Origin: Asterias amurensis
Lineage: Eukaryota > Echinodermata > Asteroidea > Forcipulatida > Asteriidae
DNA: 64,000 nt
Assembly: GCF_032118995.1 (NCBI RefSeq)
Contig: NC_092651.1
Span: 23,172,349-23,236,348 of the forward strand
Reading direction: 5' to 3'
Part shown: piece by piece, positions 10,850 through 21,885 of the stretch
How positions within the stretch are numbered: position 1 is the first letter of the stretch
Layout: each line of letters opens with the position of its first letter
Notes under the pieces: generated by a model
The model's input: the letters and a program-made list of their open reading frames with translations, nothing else
What the model was told of the DNA's origin: nothing
Database searches by the model: none
Program-made: the position numbers and the translations under genes

Positions 10850-12700
10850 CATAATTGTCAGAACAATCCTATGTTGTCCATAATCCAATGAATAACACTC
10901 AGAGAAAATTTCTCGATTTACACTATTAGTTTATTAAATAAAACAATCCTTTATATATACACGACACTTCCAATACAAATTACGTCTCAGGCTTAAGGGT
11001 CAGTATGACTATGTACTAATAATTGCAATTCAAATAATAATTTCACCTGGTCAAAAACTGAGAACTCCTTCTTTGTATAGGAATAGTGATTCAGTAAATT
11101 GTTAAAACATCCTAACTACTTCCCGACGAAAAAACGACAATGAATTGTTATCTGTATTTCTAGGTCCTCGGTTACACTTCAAAACCAAACAAAAATCCAA
11201 CCGAAATCACTCCCCTCAATATTACAATGAACTATAAATATTCAACCACCAACTTTATATACTTTCAACTCTTGAAGATTCACCTCATACACTGTGTTTA
11301 GAGGTTTTACACTATGCTACACTTAGCTTTTTGTTGACTGCCTTGCAGTAATAGTTCAGTTATAGTTCAATATTGTTCCGTCCAACGCTCTTGGTAACGA
11401 ATTCCAGCGTGGATCCTCCTCACTCGAATCCTTTGTACAAACACATCGGTGAACCAGCGGTTCATGGAGGACCTCTTACTTTAGTACCAACTCCACACTT
11501 CAACTGCGGGCCATGATTGTAGGCGTCTATTCTCCAACCTGTCTGTCTTCCTTTCCAAAGCTGGCCAAATTAATAGGCTAAAGCCTACAATAGCTGATAA
11601 AAGTATTGCTTGCAAAAAGCTGACACAGCAGAATTCAGGTTGGTTTTCCAATTATATATACAATGTATCTTGAAAAACTGTGGTCTCAAATGACCAACCA
11701 ACGGCACAGCAAAAACAGGGTGTGTGCATCCAGCACAAATTCTCAGAAGGACCGTGTTCACATCCCACCAAACCCAATTGCTCTACCCCCTATTGCCATC
11801 CCCATTAGCATACACTATATCCCTACACACATCACACCAGCACATGTTTTTTTTTATCATGACAATAAAATATTTTAATCTTAATCTAATTTAATCTTAA
11901 AGTTATTGAAACTTACCTTTTGAATATGCAATGAAGTTACTGGACCCTAAACCTGAGACCGTACAAATCAAGGCGCGGTACTACACAATAGACATGGGTT
12001 ATATACAATCATGGCCACTGGGTTCTGGACAATTTACAATATATACAAGGGGATTAGGTAAAACAGCAAATAAGAAAATGAATTTAATCAAAATACTGTT
12101 TTTTTGTGTGACAATAATCCCTGTCTATCATGTTATCCTGAAGAGAACTGCTACTGTGGCGATTCCAGTACAAAATGTTCACACTGTCAATTCACTTTGT
12201 TTTACGGTTAATATTATTTTTCAGAACAATGACAGCAATACAAATGATGGGTTCAACTCATTGCAATTAGTATTAGAAAACCCTGTTGAAGATTCCAGTG
12301 AATGGCTGCTATAAACATAAAGTACTTGTGTAACACGTCTCTGATTGTCTATTAAACAAAATCAGTATCATAATCATGATCATCCATAGAAGTGCATTTT
12401 TATTTGTGTCGATATACCTGTAGTGTTATTGTCAACAATGGGAAGATTGAACAAAATGATATAATATTGTTCTTTTTGGGGGAAGGGTCAGTTAACTACG
12501 AGTCCAATTTTGGGCTCGCCAGAAATCTGGTTTCTTCTTGCGTGGGCCAGGCAACCTGTGATTTGTAGTACTACATCATGGGGAATAATCAAGTACAACT
12601 GTTATGATAAGTAAGACCTAAAGTCTAACTGCCCTATATATACCTCACGGTATACTAAACCTCAAAGACACAAACCGTTGAGAAAAAGAGTATCACTGTT
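10850..12700. other. Intergenic; one unrecognised 127-codon ORF
   Basis: AT-rich. The plus-strand frame at 11931-12314 has a hydrophobic stretch (IKILFFCVTIIPVYHVIL) but no recognised family and no start context or splice evidence. It is reported only as an open frame. Nothing else was recognised. Confidence 0.3.
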
Positions 12701-12954
12701 CTTAGTGTGCATAGAATGAGTGTGACGACTAGTTATATAAGATCTAGACATTGTACATACTCGGCACGAAAGGAAGAAAAATAAAAAATATACGAAGCTA
12801 AGTTATGGCCATTATGAAAAGTGTTAGGGGGGATAAAGGGGAAATGATTTTAGCTCGCGTAATTTGGCTAACGGCATAAAACCTGACAAACTACACGAAA
12901 CCTGAGGCTCTGAGGGATATTTTAGAAAAGGGAAATAGTTGAAAAGACAATTTA

Positions 12955-13040
12955 TAAAAGGGGGAGGGGGGGGGGGGTTGGGGTGGGTTGGGGTGGGTTA
13001 GGTTATAAAAGGAATTTTGAAAAAAAAAAAAAAAAAAAAG
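12955..13040. repeat. Poly-G, GGGTT and poly-A low-complexity tract
   Basis: A run of about 17 mostly G bases is followed by GGGTTGGGGT-type repeats and an 18-base poly-A. The G-rich strand could fold as a quadruplex, by inference. Confidence 0.7.
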
Positions 13041-13045
13041 TACAT

Positions 13046-13800
13046 GTGTAGTACTACATCAGGGGGAATAATCAAGTACAACTAACTTTACGCCACGGTA
13101 GTTGACATGTTGAAAAGTGAGGCCAACATATCTTGTGTTGGATAATGTCATCATAACTCGGTTTCTGGCAAGATGTCAGTTTCTGGCGAGATGTCAATGT
13201 CTCCACCCAGATCCTTCATTCTCCATGAACGACCGCAGATCCTGCCATGTGCAGTTTATGGATTCAGTCGAAAAAATTGTGGGAGATTAGGAGCGACGTC
13301 AAAGGACAGGTCTCTATAGGTGGAAGAAGTCCTTGTTCTTCAAAATGAGGAAACAGACGGGCGTACTGGCTTGGATTCGGTCCCAGCAGAGCAAATAAAT
13401 ATAAACTTAAAAACAGGACAAAAAGGACTTGCCAAATGTTTCAAAAAGGAAACAAAGTTCATCGTTCTGAAAAATATGGTACTGGTGGTGTACTGATAAG
13501 CGAAGGGAAATGGTGAAATGAGCTAAAAACATAAGAATGATATTGTGATCCATAAGTACAACTCCCTTGAAACTGTGGTAGTTTACATGTTAAAAGTAAT
13601 GCCAACATGTCATGTGTTGGATACTGTCTCATTCAAATTAATGCCATTATAACTCTGTTTCTTGCAAGATGTCGGTGTCTCCGCCCAGCTCCTTGATTTT
13701 CCATGAACGGCTGTAGATCCTGCCATATGGAATTAAGGGATTCAGTTGATTCTCTCGTCAGTAGAAAAAATTGCGGGGATCATAGTAACGTCGAAGTATC
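13046..13800. repeat. Diverged tandem duplication of about 480 bp
   Basis: Segments at 13046-13330 and 13545-13800 share the same ordered phrases: GTAGTTGACATGTT, CATGTGTTGGAT, CAAGATGTC, CTCCATGAACG, GATCCTGCCAT and GATTCAGT. A shorter echo (GTAGTACTACATCATGGGG) lies at 12564. No coding function is seen. Confidence 0.65.
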
Positions 13801-13834
13801 ATTCTCAAAATATGGTACGGATGACATTTGCTTA

Positions 13835-13975
13835 GCATGACATTTTTGCCTTCATAAAAACAGGGTTACCAACCAGATTTCCACGTGATTTTCAGGATAA
13901 GCAAACAACAGCTGACTACATGTAACAAGCAACATGCAACAGATGGAAATTTGGTTGGTAGTCCTGTTTTTACCA
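13835..13975. mobile_element. Truncated palindromic MITE (GGGCCCAATTTCATAGAGC family)
   Basis: It carries the inner arms of the family seen complete at 52571-52811: GGTTACCAACCAGATTTCC facing GGAAATTTGGTTGGTAGTCC, plus GCTAAGCAAA. The outer GGGCCC ends are missing. Confidence 0.65.
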
Positions 13976-14282
13976 AGGAAGAAATTCTACGCTAAGCAAA
14001 TCTTAATAATAAAAATCGGATACAAATTAAAAATTCATTGTAAATATCACATAAAGATGCAAGTTCAACTGATGAGTCATGAATTTGACGAAAGGTCAAT
14101 TAGCAGCATTCAAGAAAACTCAAACATTGTTGGCAATCTTGCCGTATTTAAGAAAGTAAAGATCAACCACTTAATAAAGTGTGTCTGATTTGAAGAAATT
14201 TTAGCAGTCCTCAAAAAAAAAGGGGCTAAACACGCTGCTGATTGGCCTTTTGAACAGTGTATCTGATGTTTGATTAATTTGT

Positions 14283-14799
14283 TTAAAGGAACACGTTGCC
14301 TTGGATCGGTCGAGTTGGTCTTTGAAAAGCGCTTGTAGCCGTTGCTTATAAAATTGATATGGTTAGAAAGATGTTGTAAAAGTAGAATACAATGATCTAC
14401 ACAAATATGCCTCGAAATTGCGTGGTTTTCTTTTTACCCCGTCGACTATGTATAATAATTATTAGCATAAAACCATACTTGGTAATGAGTAGTGACGGGC
14501 TGTTGATAGTATAAAACATTGTGAGAAACGGCTCCCTCTGAAGTAACGTAGTTTCCGAGAAAGAAGTAATTTTCCACGAATTTGATTTTGATGACCTCAG
14601 ATTTAGAATTTGCGGTCTCGAAATCAAGCATCTGAAAGCACACAACTTCGTGTGACAAGGGCGTTTTTTCTTTTCTCGCCATTCCCGACGACCAATTGAG
14701 CTCAAATTTTCACAGGTGTGTTAATTTATGCATATGTTGAGATACAGCAAGTGAGAAGACTGGGCTTTGACAATTACCAATAGTGTCCAGTGTCTTTAA
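14283..14799. mobile_element. Chimera of two TTAA palindromic elements (families A and B)
   Basis: It starts with TTAA and the family A end AGGAACACGTTGCC. After the inner A segment (about 14455) it passes into family B sequence (ATTATTAGCATAAAACC) and ends with the family B terminus AGTGTCCAGTGTCTTTAA. Both outer ends carry TTAA, as if one hybrid unit or two fused insertions. Confidence 0.65.
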
Positions 14800-15012
14800 G
14801 TACATGTAATGATGTAAGCAGCAAGAGCCTGGTCAAGCATTCAATTCCATTAATATTGAAAATAGCCGTAGAAATTCAACTGAAGAACATAAAGAGTGAG
14901 GAAAATGTAATCTTGACATTAAATAGAATGACTGAAATTGAATTAATTCTGTTGACTATTAAATGTTGATGCAACAAAACATTAATTTTCAAAATTATGA
15001 AATCATGTTTAC

Positions 15013-15410
15013 TTAAAGGGTCTAGATGTACTTTTTTTGTAGGACAAAAAACACAATGTCCACAGATTTACATTAAATTTACACACATTAAATTTACACA
15101 GTTTGAAGATAATGATAGTAGAAACATTCCCTGAAAATATTACTTGCTGTGGTGCTGTAGTTTTTGAGAAATGAGTAAAACAATATCATGAAAATAATTT
15201 TCATCTCGGTGGTCATGAGACGAAAATTATTTTAGCATATAAACACATAATTTTATGACATTGTTTTACTCATTTCTTATAAACTACAGCACCTCAGCAA
15301 GTAATATTTTAATGTAAGCTTTCTAGTACCACTATCTTCAAACGGTGTAAGTTTAATGTAAATCTGTGGACAATGTGTTTTTTGTTACAAAAAGTACCCA
15401 AATCCTTTAA
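15013..15410. mobile_element. TTAA palindromic MITE, family C
   Basis: A 398-bp inverted repeat including both TTAA target copies. The arms contain ACACAATGTCCACAGATTTA and GAGTAAAACAATATCATG, each repeated inverted. Half of the same element is found at 39124-39404 and a remnant at 59640-59775. TTAA targets suggest piggyBac- or Kolobok-type mobilisation. Confidence 0.75.
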
Positions 15411-15687
15411 AAAATGAAGCTCAATAGGTACCCCAGTTTGGTTGAATTAGGCAGAAATATGTTTAATGCATTTCAATCAGACTGAAATAACTGTCAATGC
15501 TATTGATCGGGAAAACCTATCGTAATAATTGTATTGTATCAAATTTTATTCCCAAAACGGAACAAACCCCATACCCCGGGGAAGGGTTACAACAATAACA
15601 AAATGTAAACTTCTTATATAACAAAGAATAAATAGAACAAATAATGCTTGTGGAAACAGGCCCTCAAATTGCAATTTTTGTCAGACT

Positions 15688-16035
15688 TTAAAGGCACTGG
15701 AAACTATTGGTAATTACTCAAAATAATTGTTAGTATTTAACAACTTACTTGGTAACAAGACATGGTGAGCTATTGATAGTATAAAGCATTGTAAGAAACA
15801 GCCCCCTCTGAAGTAACATATATTTTAGAAAGATGTAATTTTTTCGCTGAAATATGCAAAGTAAAAGACTTCAGCTGAAGCCTTTTATTGTGCATCTGGA
15901 AGCACATGAAATTGTGCAACAAGGATGTTCTTTTATCAACTTCGATGACCATATGAGTTTAAATTTTCACAGATTTTGTTATTTTATGCATATGTTGGGA
16001 TACACCAAGTGAGAAAACTGGTCCAGTGCCTTTAA
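15688..16035. mobile_element. TTAA palindromic MITE, family B
   Basis: Starts TTAAAGGCACTGG and ends CCAGTGCCTTTAA, with internal TTACTCAAAATAATT and GAAACAGCCCCCTCTGAAG. Other copies are at 17066, 31100, 38170, 40030, 57402 and 61383. Confidence 0.78.
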
Positions 16036-16904
16036 GGGCCTTCAGGAAAGTACAAGCAAGATGAGTTTGACAAACTAAAAAAAAATCACAAAAGTAAGTT
16101 AAACTTCGCACAAGTATTTACACAACAAGGAGTCCTGAGTTAGTGCTTACATTACGGAGTAGAGTTAAATTTAAACGGTACTGAACTGATATACATTATT
16201 ATGTATTGATGGACCTTTTTAGTACTGAACTGCAATAACATCAATAAGGTTATTAGGAATGGTTTGTTTCTTAAAAAAATATTACATTTTGTTCTCCACC
16301 AAAATGAAAAATTGACACGTCTGTTTATCAGTTTACAATAGTTATCATTCCTTTAGAAGGTATAAAACACTTTCTGATTACTTTATAGTTCCACATTACT
16401 ATTGCACTATTTATTTACAAACATGAAATAATGTACTATAGGACCTGTCAATTTTATTAAATAGAATAATATTGAAAATTTCACATTTAAGTTATTGTAA
16501 CTTTTCACCGGGCATTTCTGTAACCGTTCCTTGGACAGAATTTGGTACAAATTCAACCAACATGATCAGGTTGCTTCCCAGGAACGTTTAAAATTCTGGG
16601 TTATTCTGGAATTCTGGAAGTTATTATTAAGGGAATAAAAGGGTAATGACGAGTTCTTTAACAGCCGTTTAAAACCGGCAGGGTTGTTGCCGTGAGATAA
16701 AGGCCCGAGCCGAAGGAGTCACTACTCTTTTATTCCCATTCGAAAGTCCCTTTTTGGTGAAAAGGCGTAATAAGTAAGAAACTCTGTAAAACTTATCTGT
16801 TTCCAACGTGCTTGAGCTCTGTATGTACGACGTTAGTGTGTTGCTTTGTTATGACTAAGACGCCCAGTTTCCGAATCATATCCATTCGTGCGCGTTGTAG
16901 TCAT

Positions 16905-17060
16905 GGTGCAGCTCTAGAATTACAAAGCTCAGGGGTGCGAATCCCACCAGAGTAATATGCCTGTGATTTTTTTTTACAGAACACGCTTAAGAACTGATAG
17001 TACAGTGGTAACAGTAGTAACACACATCGGTGTAAGGGTAAAAAAAAATTGCATTTTTCT
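16905..17060 (+). mobile_element. tRNA-derived SINE
   Basis: A B-box-like GGGTGCGAATCCCACCAGA is followed by the family tail TTTACAGAACACGC...CACACATCGGTGTAAGGGTA. The 3' end abuts a family B element. Confidence 0.65.
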
Positions 17061-17065
17061 AAGCT

Positions 17066-17419
17066 TTAAAGGCAGTGGACAATATTGGTATATTACTCAA
17101 AATAATTATCAGCATAAAACCTCACTTGGTAACGAGTAATAGGGAGAGGTTGATTGTTTAAAACATTGTGAGAAACAGCTCCCTCTGAAGTGACATAGTT
17201 TTCGAGAAAGAAGTAATTTTCCAGAAATTTGATTTCAAGACCTCAAGTTTAGAATTTGAGGTCTCGAAATCAAGGGTGTTTTTTTCTTTCATACTTATCT
17301 TGCAACTCTGACGACCAAACAAGCTCAAACTTTCACAGGTTTGTTATTTTATTATGTTGATATACACCAAGTGAGAAGACTGGTCTTTGACAATTACCAA
17401 TAGTGTCCACTGTCTTTAA
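17066..17419. mobile_element. TTAA palindromic MITE, family B
   Basis: Starts TTAAAGGCAGTGGAC and ends GTCCACTGTCTTTAA. It is internally palindromic around GAGACCTCAGATTTAGA-like arms. Confidence 0.78.
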
Positions 17420-17891
17420 GCCTGGCTCATACTTCCTGCGAATGTGATACAAATGTTGACGCAACATAATTATTTGCAACAAATTGTTCGCGGAAATAGA
17501 GTTGTGACGTCAAATTAACTTTGCGTTTTCGCAGGAAGTGGTAACGGGGCTTAACAAGGGAAATCCTTCACTGAACAGGGTGAAATTTCATGGCTATGCT
17601 TACAGCACATTCAACACTTACAGAGCCTTGATTGAAGAGCACACAGCTCTATGGGTCGAAGATGCAGAAGTTCACACTGAGTAGAGCAAAAGAATTGGTT
17701 CTTTCTTAGACCACGGGGTCTGAGCTGACCTAAAATGTAGTTGAAATATGATTTAAGTAATGCAAAAGCAAAGCAAATTTTCACGAAGCAAATAACTGGC
17801 TTGTAGGGAAAATTTTCCTCACTGTCCCAGTTTGCATGAGGTGTGAACTTAGCTTGAATTGGATGATTATCTTGAGGATTTCTCACAGAGA

Positions 17892-18929
17892 TTACAAACA
17901 AACAGCGTCTTCTTTGTGTAAAGTGTAGTGTTTTTTTAGACTGACTTTCTTTTTAAAAGATTTCCCACATTCCTTGCAATTGAAGCGTTCATCATCTGTG
18001 TGGAACTTGTGGTGATCTTTCAAACTTGTCGCACGGGTGAACGCCGTGCCACAAACCTCACAAACAAATGGCTTTATCTTGGTGTGAACAGTTTGATGCT
18101 GTTTTAGATTGCCCAGTTGTATAAAGCTTCTGCCACACATTTCACAAATGAAAGGCTTTTCATTGGTGTGGACCTTGATATGTTTTTTTAAACTGCTAGT
18201 ATCGGCGAAGGTTTTACTGCAACTATTGCAATGGAATGGTTTTTCCTTGGTGTGTACCCTACGATGCCTTGTAAGAGTACTATTGATGGTGAATGCTTTA
18301 CCGCAAACGTCGCAAACAAATGGTTTCTCATTTGTGTGGACTACACAATGTTGTCTTAGGTTGCTCAGTTGCGTGAAACATTTCCCACACAAATCACAAA
18401 TAAATGGTCTCTCTTTGGTGTGAACTCTAACATGCATGACTAAACTGCTCCTGCGTGAAAAGGCCTTGCCGCAAATATCGCAGATCATAGGTTTACCCCC
18501 AAAGTGGTTCCGATGGTGTTGTCTAAGCCTGGTTTGGTTACGGAAGGATTCACTACACAAATCACACATGAACAATTTCTCCTCGGTGTGGATCTTCAGA
18601 TGCTTGGCGAGGCCTGATTTATCCGAGAAGCTCTTACTGCAAACGTAGCAAACCAATGTGTTTTCGTCGCTATGGACGGCGCGATGCTTTTTCAGATTAC
18701 CATTCTGTGAGAAAGACTTCCCGCAGGTCTCACAACTGTAGGGTTTCTCCAGAGTGTGTGTTCGTATATGCCTCTTTAAACCACAGCTGAATGAGAATCT
18801 CTTATAACACATGGTGCAACTATACGGCTTCTCGTTGGTGTGGACTCGCTGATGAAGTTTCAGACTACTGTTGCGTGTGAACGATCTGTTACAAATGTAA
18901 CACACATTGCGTCTGCTTCTACCTTCCAT
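17892..18929 (-). CDS. C2H2 zinc-finger protein, 12 fingers
   Basis: A 345-residue open frame made almost wholly of twelve tandem C2H2 zinc fingers. Each is C-x2-C-x3-F-x5-L-x2-H-x3-H, joined by seven-residue linkers of HTNEKP(F/Y) and HTKEKPF type. The first finger begins at about residue 10 (CYICNRSFTRNSSLKLHQRVH region) and the last ends about nine residues before the stop. All ligand Cys and His residues appear present in every finger. Such proteins bind DNA in the nucleus and usually act as transcription regulators. No KRAB, BTB or other partner domain is visible. The ATG at 18929 is preceded by a plausible splice acceptor (TTGATTCCAG just upstream), so an extra 5' exon with an N-terminal domain may exist. 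The orthologue cannot be named from fingers alone. Confidence 0.9.
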   Translation of the reverse strand: MEGRSRRNVCYICNRSFTRNSSLKLHQRVHTNEKPYSCTMCYKRFSFSCGLKRHIRTHTLEKPYSCETCGKSFSQNGNLKKHRAVHSDENTLVCYVCSKSFSDKSGLAKHLKIHTEEKLFMCDLCSESFRNQTRLRQHHRNHFGGKPMICDICGKAFSRRSSLVMHVRVHTKERPFICDLCGKCFTQLSNLRQHCVVHTNEKPFVCDVCGKAFTINSTLTRHRRVHTKEKPFHCNSCSKTFADTSSLKKHIKVHTNEKPFICEMCGRSFIQLGNLKQHQTVHTKIKPFVCEVCGTAFTRATSLKDHHKFHTDDERFNCKECGKSFKKKVSLKKHYTLHKEDAVCL

Positions 18930-19319
18930 TGGAAAAGTTGGCTGGAATCAAAAATAAAAGAGAATAATTATTTTGAAACAAAAGTCTTTCATTTAATTTA
19001 TTCTGGTTGTGAAGCCAAGGACTCAGCTACGCTGAGTATGTGTTTGTTTGTTTTATTTCCATTCATACAATCATAATGTACATACAGATCAATAATGAAT
19101 AATGGTCAATACAAAATGTAGATACAGTTACAGACTGTACGGTATGAATGGGGGTGACATCCAGAGAAGGACTGGCCTTCTGTAACGGAGCACCTGAGAC
19201 TGCGGTCAAATAAATCAATTTTGAAAGCAATGAGATCCCAGGTAGAGTACCCACCCAAATAAAGAGATGGTGTGGTTAACTTAAAGTATGTGGAAACTTG
19301 TCTTGTACTGTACGTCCAA

Positions 19320-19435
19320 AAATGTCAAGTTTCTGTTAACAAATAGGGAACAGCGCCCGTTACTGGGTCTAGCCTATATAGTAGGCCCTATAGGTAGACC
19401 TAGCCAGTAACGATGCTGGGGTGCTGCATACTTTA
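19320..19435. mobile_element. Degenerate palindromic element, family D
   Basis: AACAGCGCCCGTTACTGGGT faces an imperfect inverse CAGTAACGATGCTGGGGTGC around CCTATATAGTAGGCCCTATAGG. It is related to the intact copy at 46062-46249. Confidence 0.5.
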
Positions 19436-19504
19436 ATTTTTGGACATTTTCATTTTCATGCTAGAATTTAAACTAAGGTCTGAGTACAACGCCCATGCCA
19501 GTTA

Positions 19505-19568
19505 TAGTTGCGATAACGTAACCCTCCTCCCGACAGCCAGAAGGAGGAGGGTTACGTTATCGCAACTA
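19505..19568. mobile_element. 64-bp perfect hairpin with 9-bp target duplication
   Basis: The arms 19505-19530 and 19543-19568 are exact reverse complements (26 bp, beginning TAGTTGCGATAACGTAACCC) around a 12-base loop. Flanking TGCCAGTTA occurs at 19496-19504 and 19569-19577, a 9-bp direct repeat as made by Mutator-like transposases. It is probably an extremely small, young MITE. Confidence 0.75.
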
Positions 19569-20819
19569 TGCCAGTTACTGCTTCTATCTACTAGCTGTTT
19601 TTATATATTATAGGCACATTGAATCATTGTCACTTGTTGTGGGAATGACAAGGAGGGCCTTTCTTTAATAAAACGAGACCACATGTACTTGCAAAGGTAA
19701 ACTATCACAACAACAGACGATAAAATGTCACACAACTTACAGTTTGTGATCTCAAACTCAAATAGGCCATGATTTATTAGGCCTACTGAATTTTGTTCAC
19801 GATTATATCCTCTGCTTACCAGTTTTCACGCTATTATGCCTTTTTCTTTGAATTGAGAAAAAAATAATGATGCCATATATCAACCAATGCCCTAATTATC
19901 TTCATTTGTTAATATTAAGTATGCAAAAATGTATTAAAACTTATAATAGTATTGATACGAAGGTTACAAAATAAAAATCTCCAAAAATATTAGAAAATTA
20001 TATAAGGCACATGGCTTCTTTAAGCCTCTGTATTTTTTTTCAAGAATGCTCAGCAAAACATTCAGTCACATGATTTTGATCATCATGAATTGTGATTGAA
20101 ATAGCGTTTGATGAAACTTTTTTCAGTGCGCAAATATTGTTTTATTGCCTCAACATTATGACATATTTTTGTTCCTTGTAGAAACGCCTAAAGTACCAAA
20201 CTTTTTGCATTTACAAGTGCAAATGACCAGTGGAGCCTTACGTGTTTCTAAGTTTTGGTCAAGGGAGAGCAGACTCTTTGCTTGGCAAATAAAACCACAA
20301 ATTTTTATCTAGGGACTGTTTACATCACACACAGAGAGGTAAAAGATTTGCCACGATTTTAGGGACACCTCGAAAACAGGACCTCCTACGATACAATGTT
20401 GGTAGTAAACAGTGGAGATATATAACAGAACAGACGTATGAAGCTAAACCACGAACTACAACCATGCACGTTCTATGGTAACTGCCGCTGGTTCCCTGTT
20501 TCGCATTTGGTTTATGAACAATGTGTGTGCTGTTGGAACCAGTGCTTGCTTAGTCTTTTGTCCGTGTCGTTTCCTCTTCATCAGTCAAGATGAGAATCAT
20601 GAATATTTGTTACCTATACTAATTTATTCCGACGACCCGTGGCGTTTTCTCTTCAAGGCGGCTGCGGACGTAAAGAGCAGAGGGGGGGGGGGGGGAGAGA
20701 GAAGATTGCTAAAAACATCACCAAGATAATGGATTGGCATCAGTTTAGTTTCACTCAGTCAGCAAATTATCGAGGTATGTTATTATTATAAAATTATGGT
20801 AAGTTTCCAACTCAAATTA

Positions 20820-21347
20820 ACTACACCACCGTACGCAACTCAATGGGAAACTACACAACCATACACAAGTTAATGGGAAACTACACAACCATACACAAGT
20901 CATAGGGAAACTACACAACCATACACAAGTCAGTATAGGAAACTTTACAACCATACACAAGTCAATGGAAAACTACACAACCATACATAACTCAATGGGA
21001 AACTACACAACCGTACACAAGTCAATGGGAAACTACACAACCATACACAAGTCAATAGGAAACTACACAACCATACACAAGTCAATGGGAAACTACACAA
21101 CCATACACAAGTCAATGGGAAACTACACAACCATACACAAGTCAATGGGACACTTCACAACCATACACATGTCAATGGGAAACTACACAACCATACACAA
21201 GTCAATGGGACACTTCACAACCCAACCATACACAAGTCACTAGGAAACTACACAACCATACACAATGCAATGGGAAACTACACAACCATACACAAGTCAA
21301 TGGGAAACTACACAACCATACACAAGTCAATGGGAAACTACACAACC
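20820..21347. repeat. 30-bp minisatellite, first block (about 17 units)
   Basis: Units of the form ACACAAGTCAATGGGAAACT plus ACACAACCAT, with variants such as GGGACACTTC and ACACAATGCA. The left edge units are the most degenerate. Confidence 0.93.
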
Positions 21348-21885
21348 AGAGATGCCAAGTCCAGAGGCCAGCAATGCGCGAGTTTTTTCAAAGCTCCCCC
21401 CCCCCCCCCCCCGAAAAAAAAATTTGTCAGTTTTAGAAAGCCTTTCGAAATTGCCGCTCAACTTTTTTTCTTTTTTTTTTTATAAAAAAAAAAAACCGGA
21501 AATTTAATTGTGGACAAAGAAGTGTTCCAAAATGCATCAAAAACCTCTTCAGAATAATTAAAACTCACATGAGGTACACAGAAGATCGTTGATGGTTAAT
21601 GTGGAGGTACAATTGTGTCAGATTATTTCCTTCCAAACTAAAACAAAATCGACTAAAAATGTTCAAAATCCTCCGCTCACTTCTTCTGCCTGTTGTATCT
21701 TCGCTAGTGTAGCGCATTTAACAAATTTGCTAAACGAATCGGGCAAAGGCGTGCCCAATCTGCAAATTTGCGCTCTTTTTCCCGGTCTGGCCCCAATGCG
21801 TGAGAAAATGGTTGCTGTGCGTGTGAGCGTGAGACAGAGCCCAAATGCATGAGTCTCACGCCTAATGCGTGAGACTTGGTAGGTA
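21348..21885. mobile_element. hAT-like insertion splitting the minisatellite
   Basis: About 536 bp of unrelated sequence lies between two blocks of the same 30-bp array. It starts (C)AGAGATGCCAAGTC and ends with a loosely complementary GACTTGGTAGGTATG, and it contains poly-C and poly-A runs and a GTCTCACGC-type palindrome near 21850. The CAGNG-TGCCAA-type end suggests a non-autonomous hAT element. An 8-bp duplication cannot be fixed inside a tandem array. Confidence 0.5.

Noticed and set aside
1-12000. RAG2-like partner and ProtoRAG terminal repeats near the RAG1-like fossil
   Set aside because: I looked for kelch-type repeats and CACTATG- or CACAGTG-type ends with 5-bp duplications and found none that pair convincingly.
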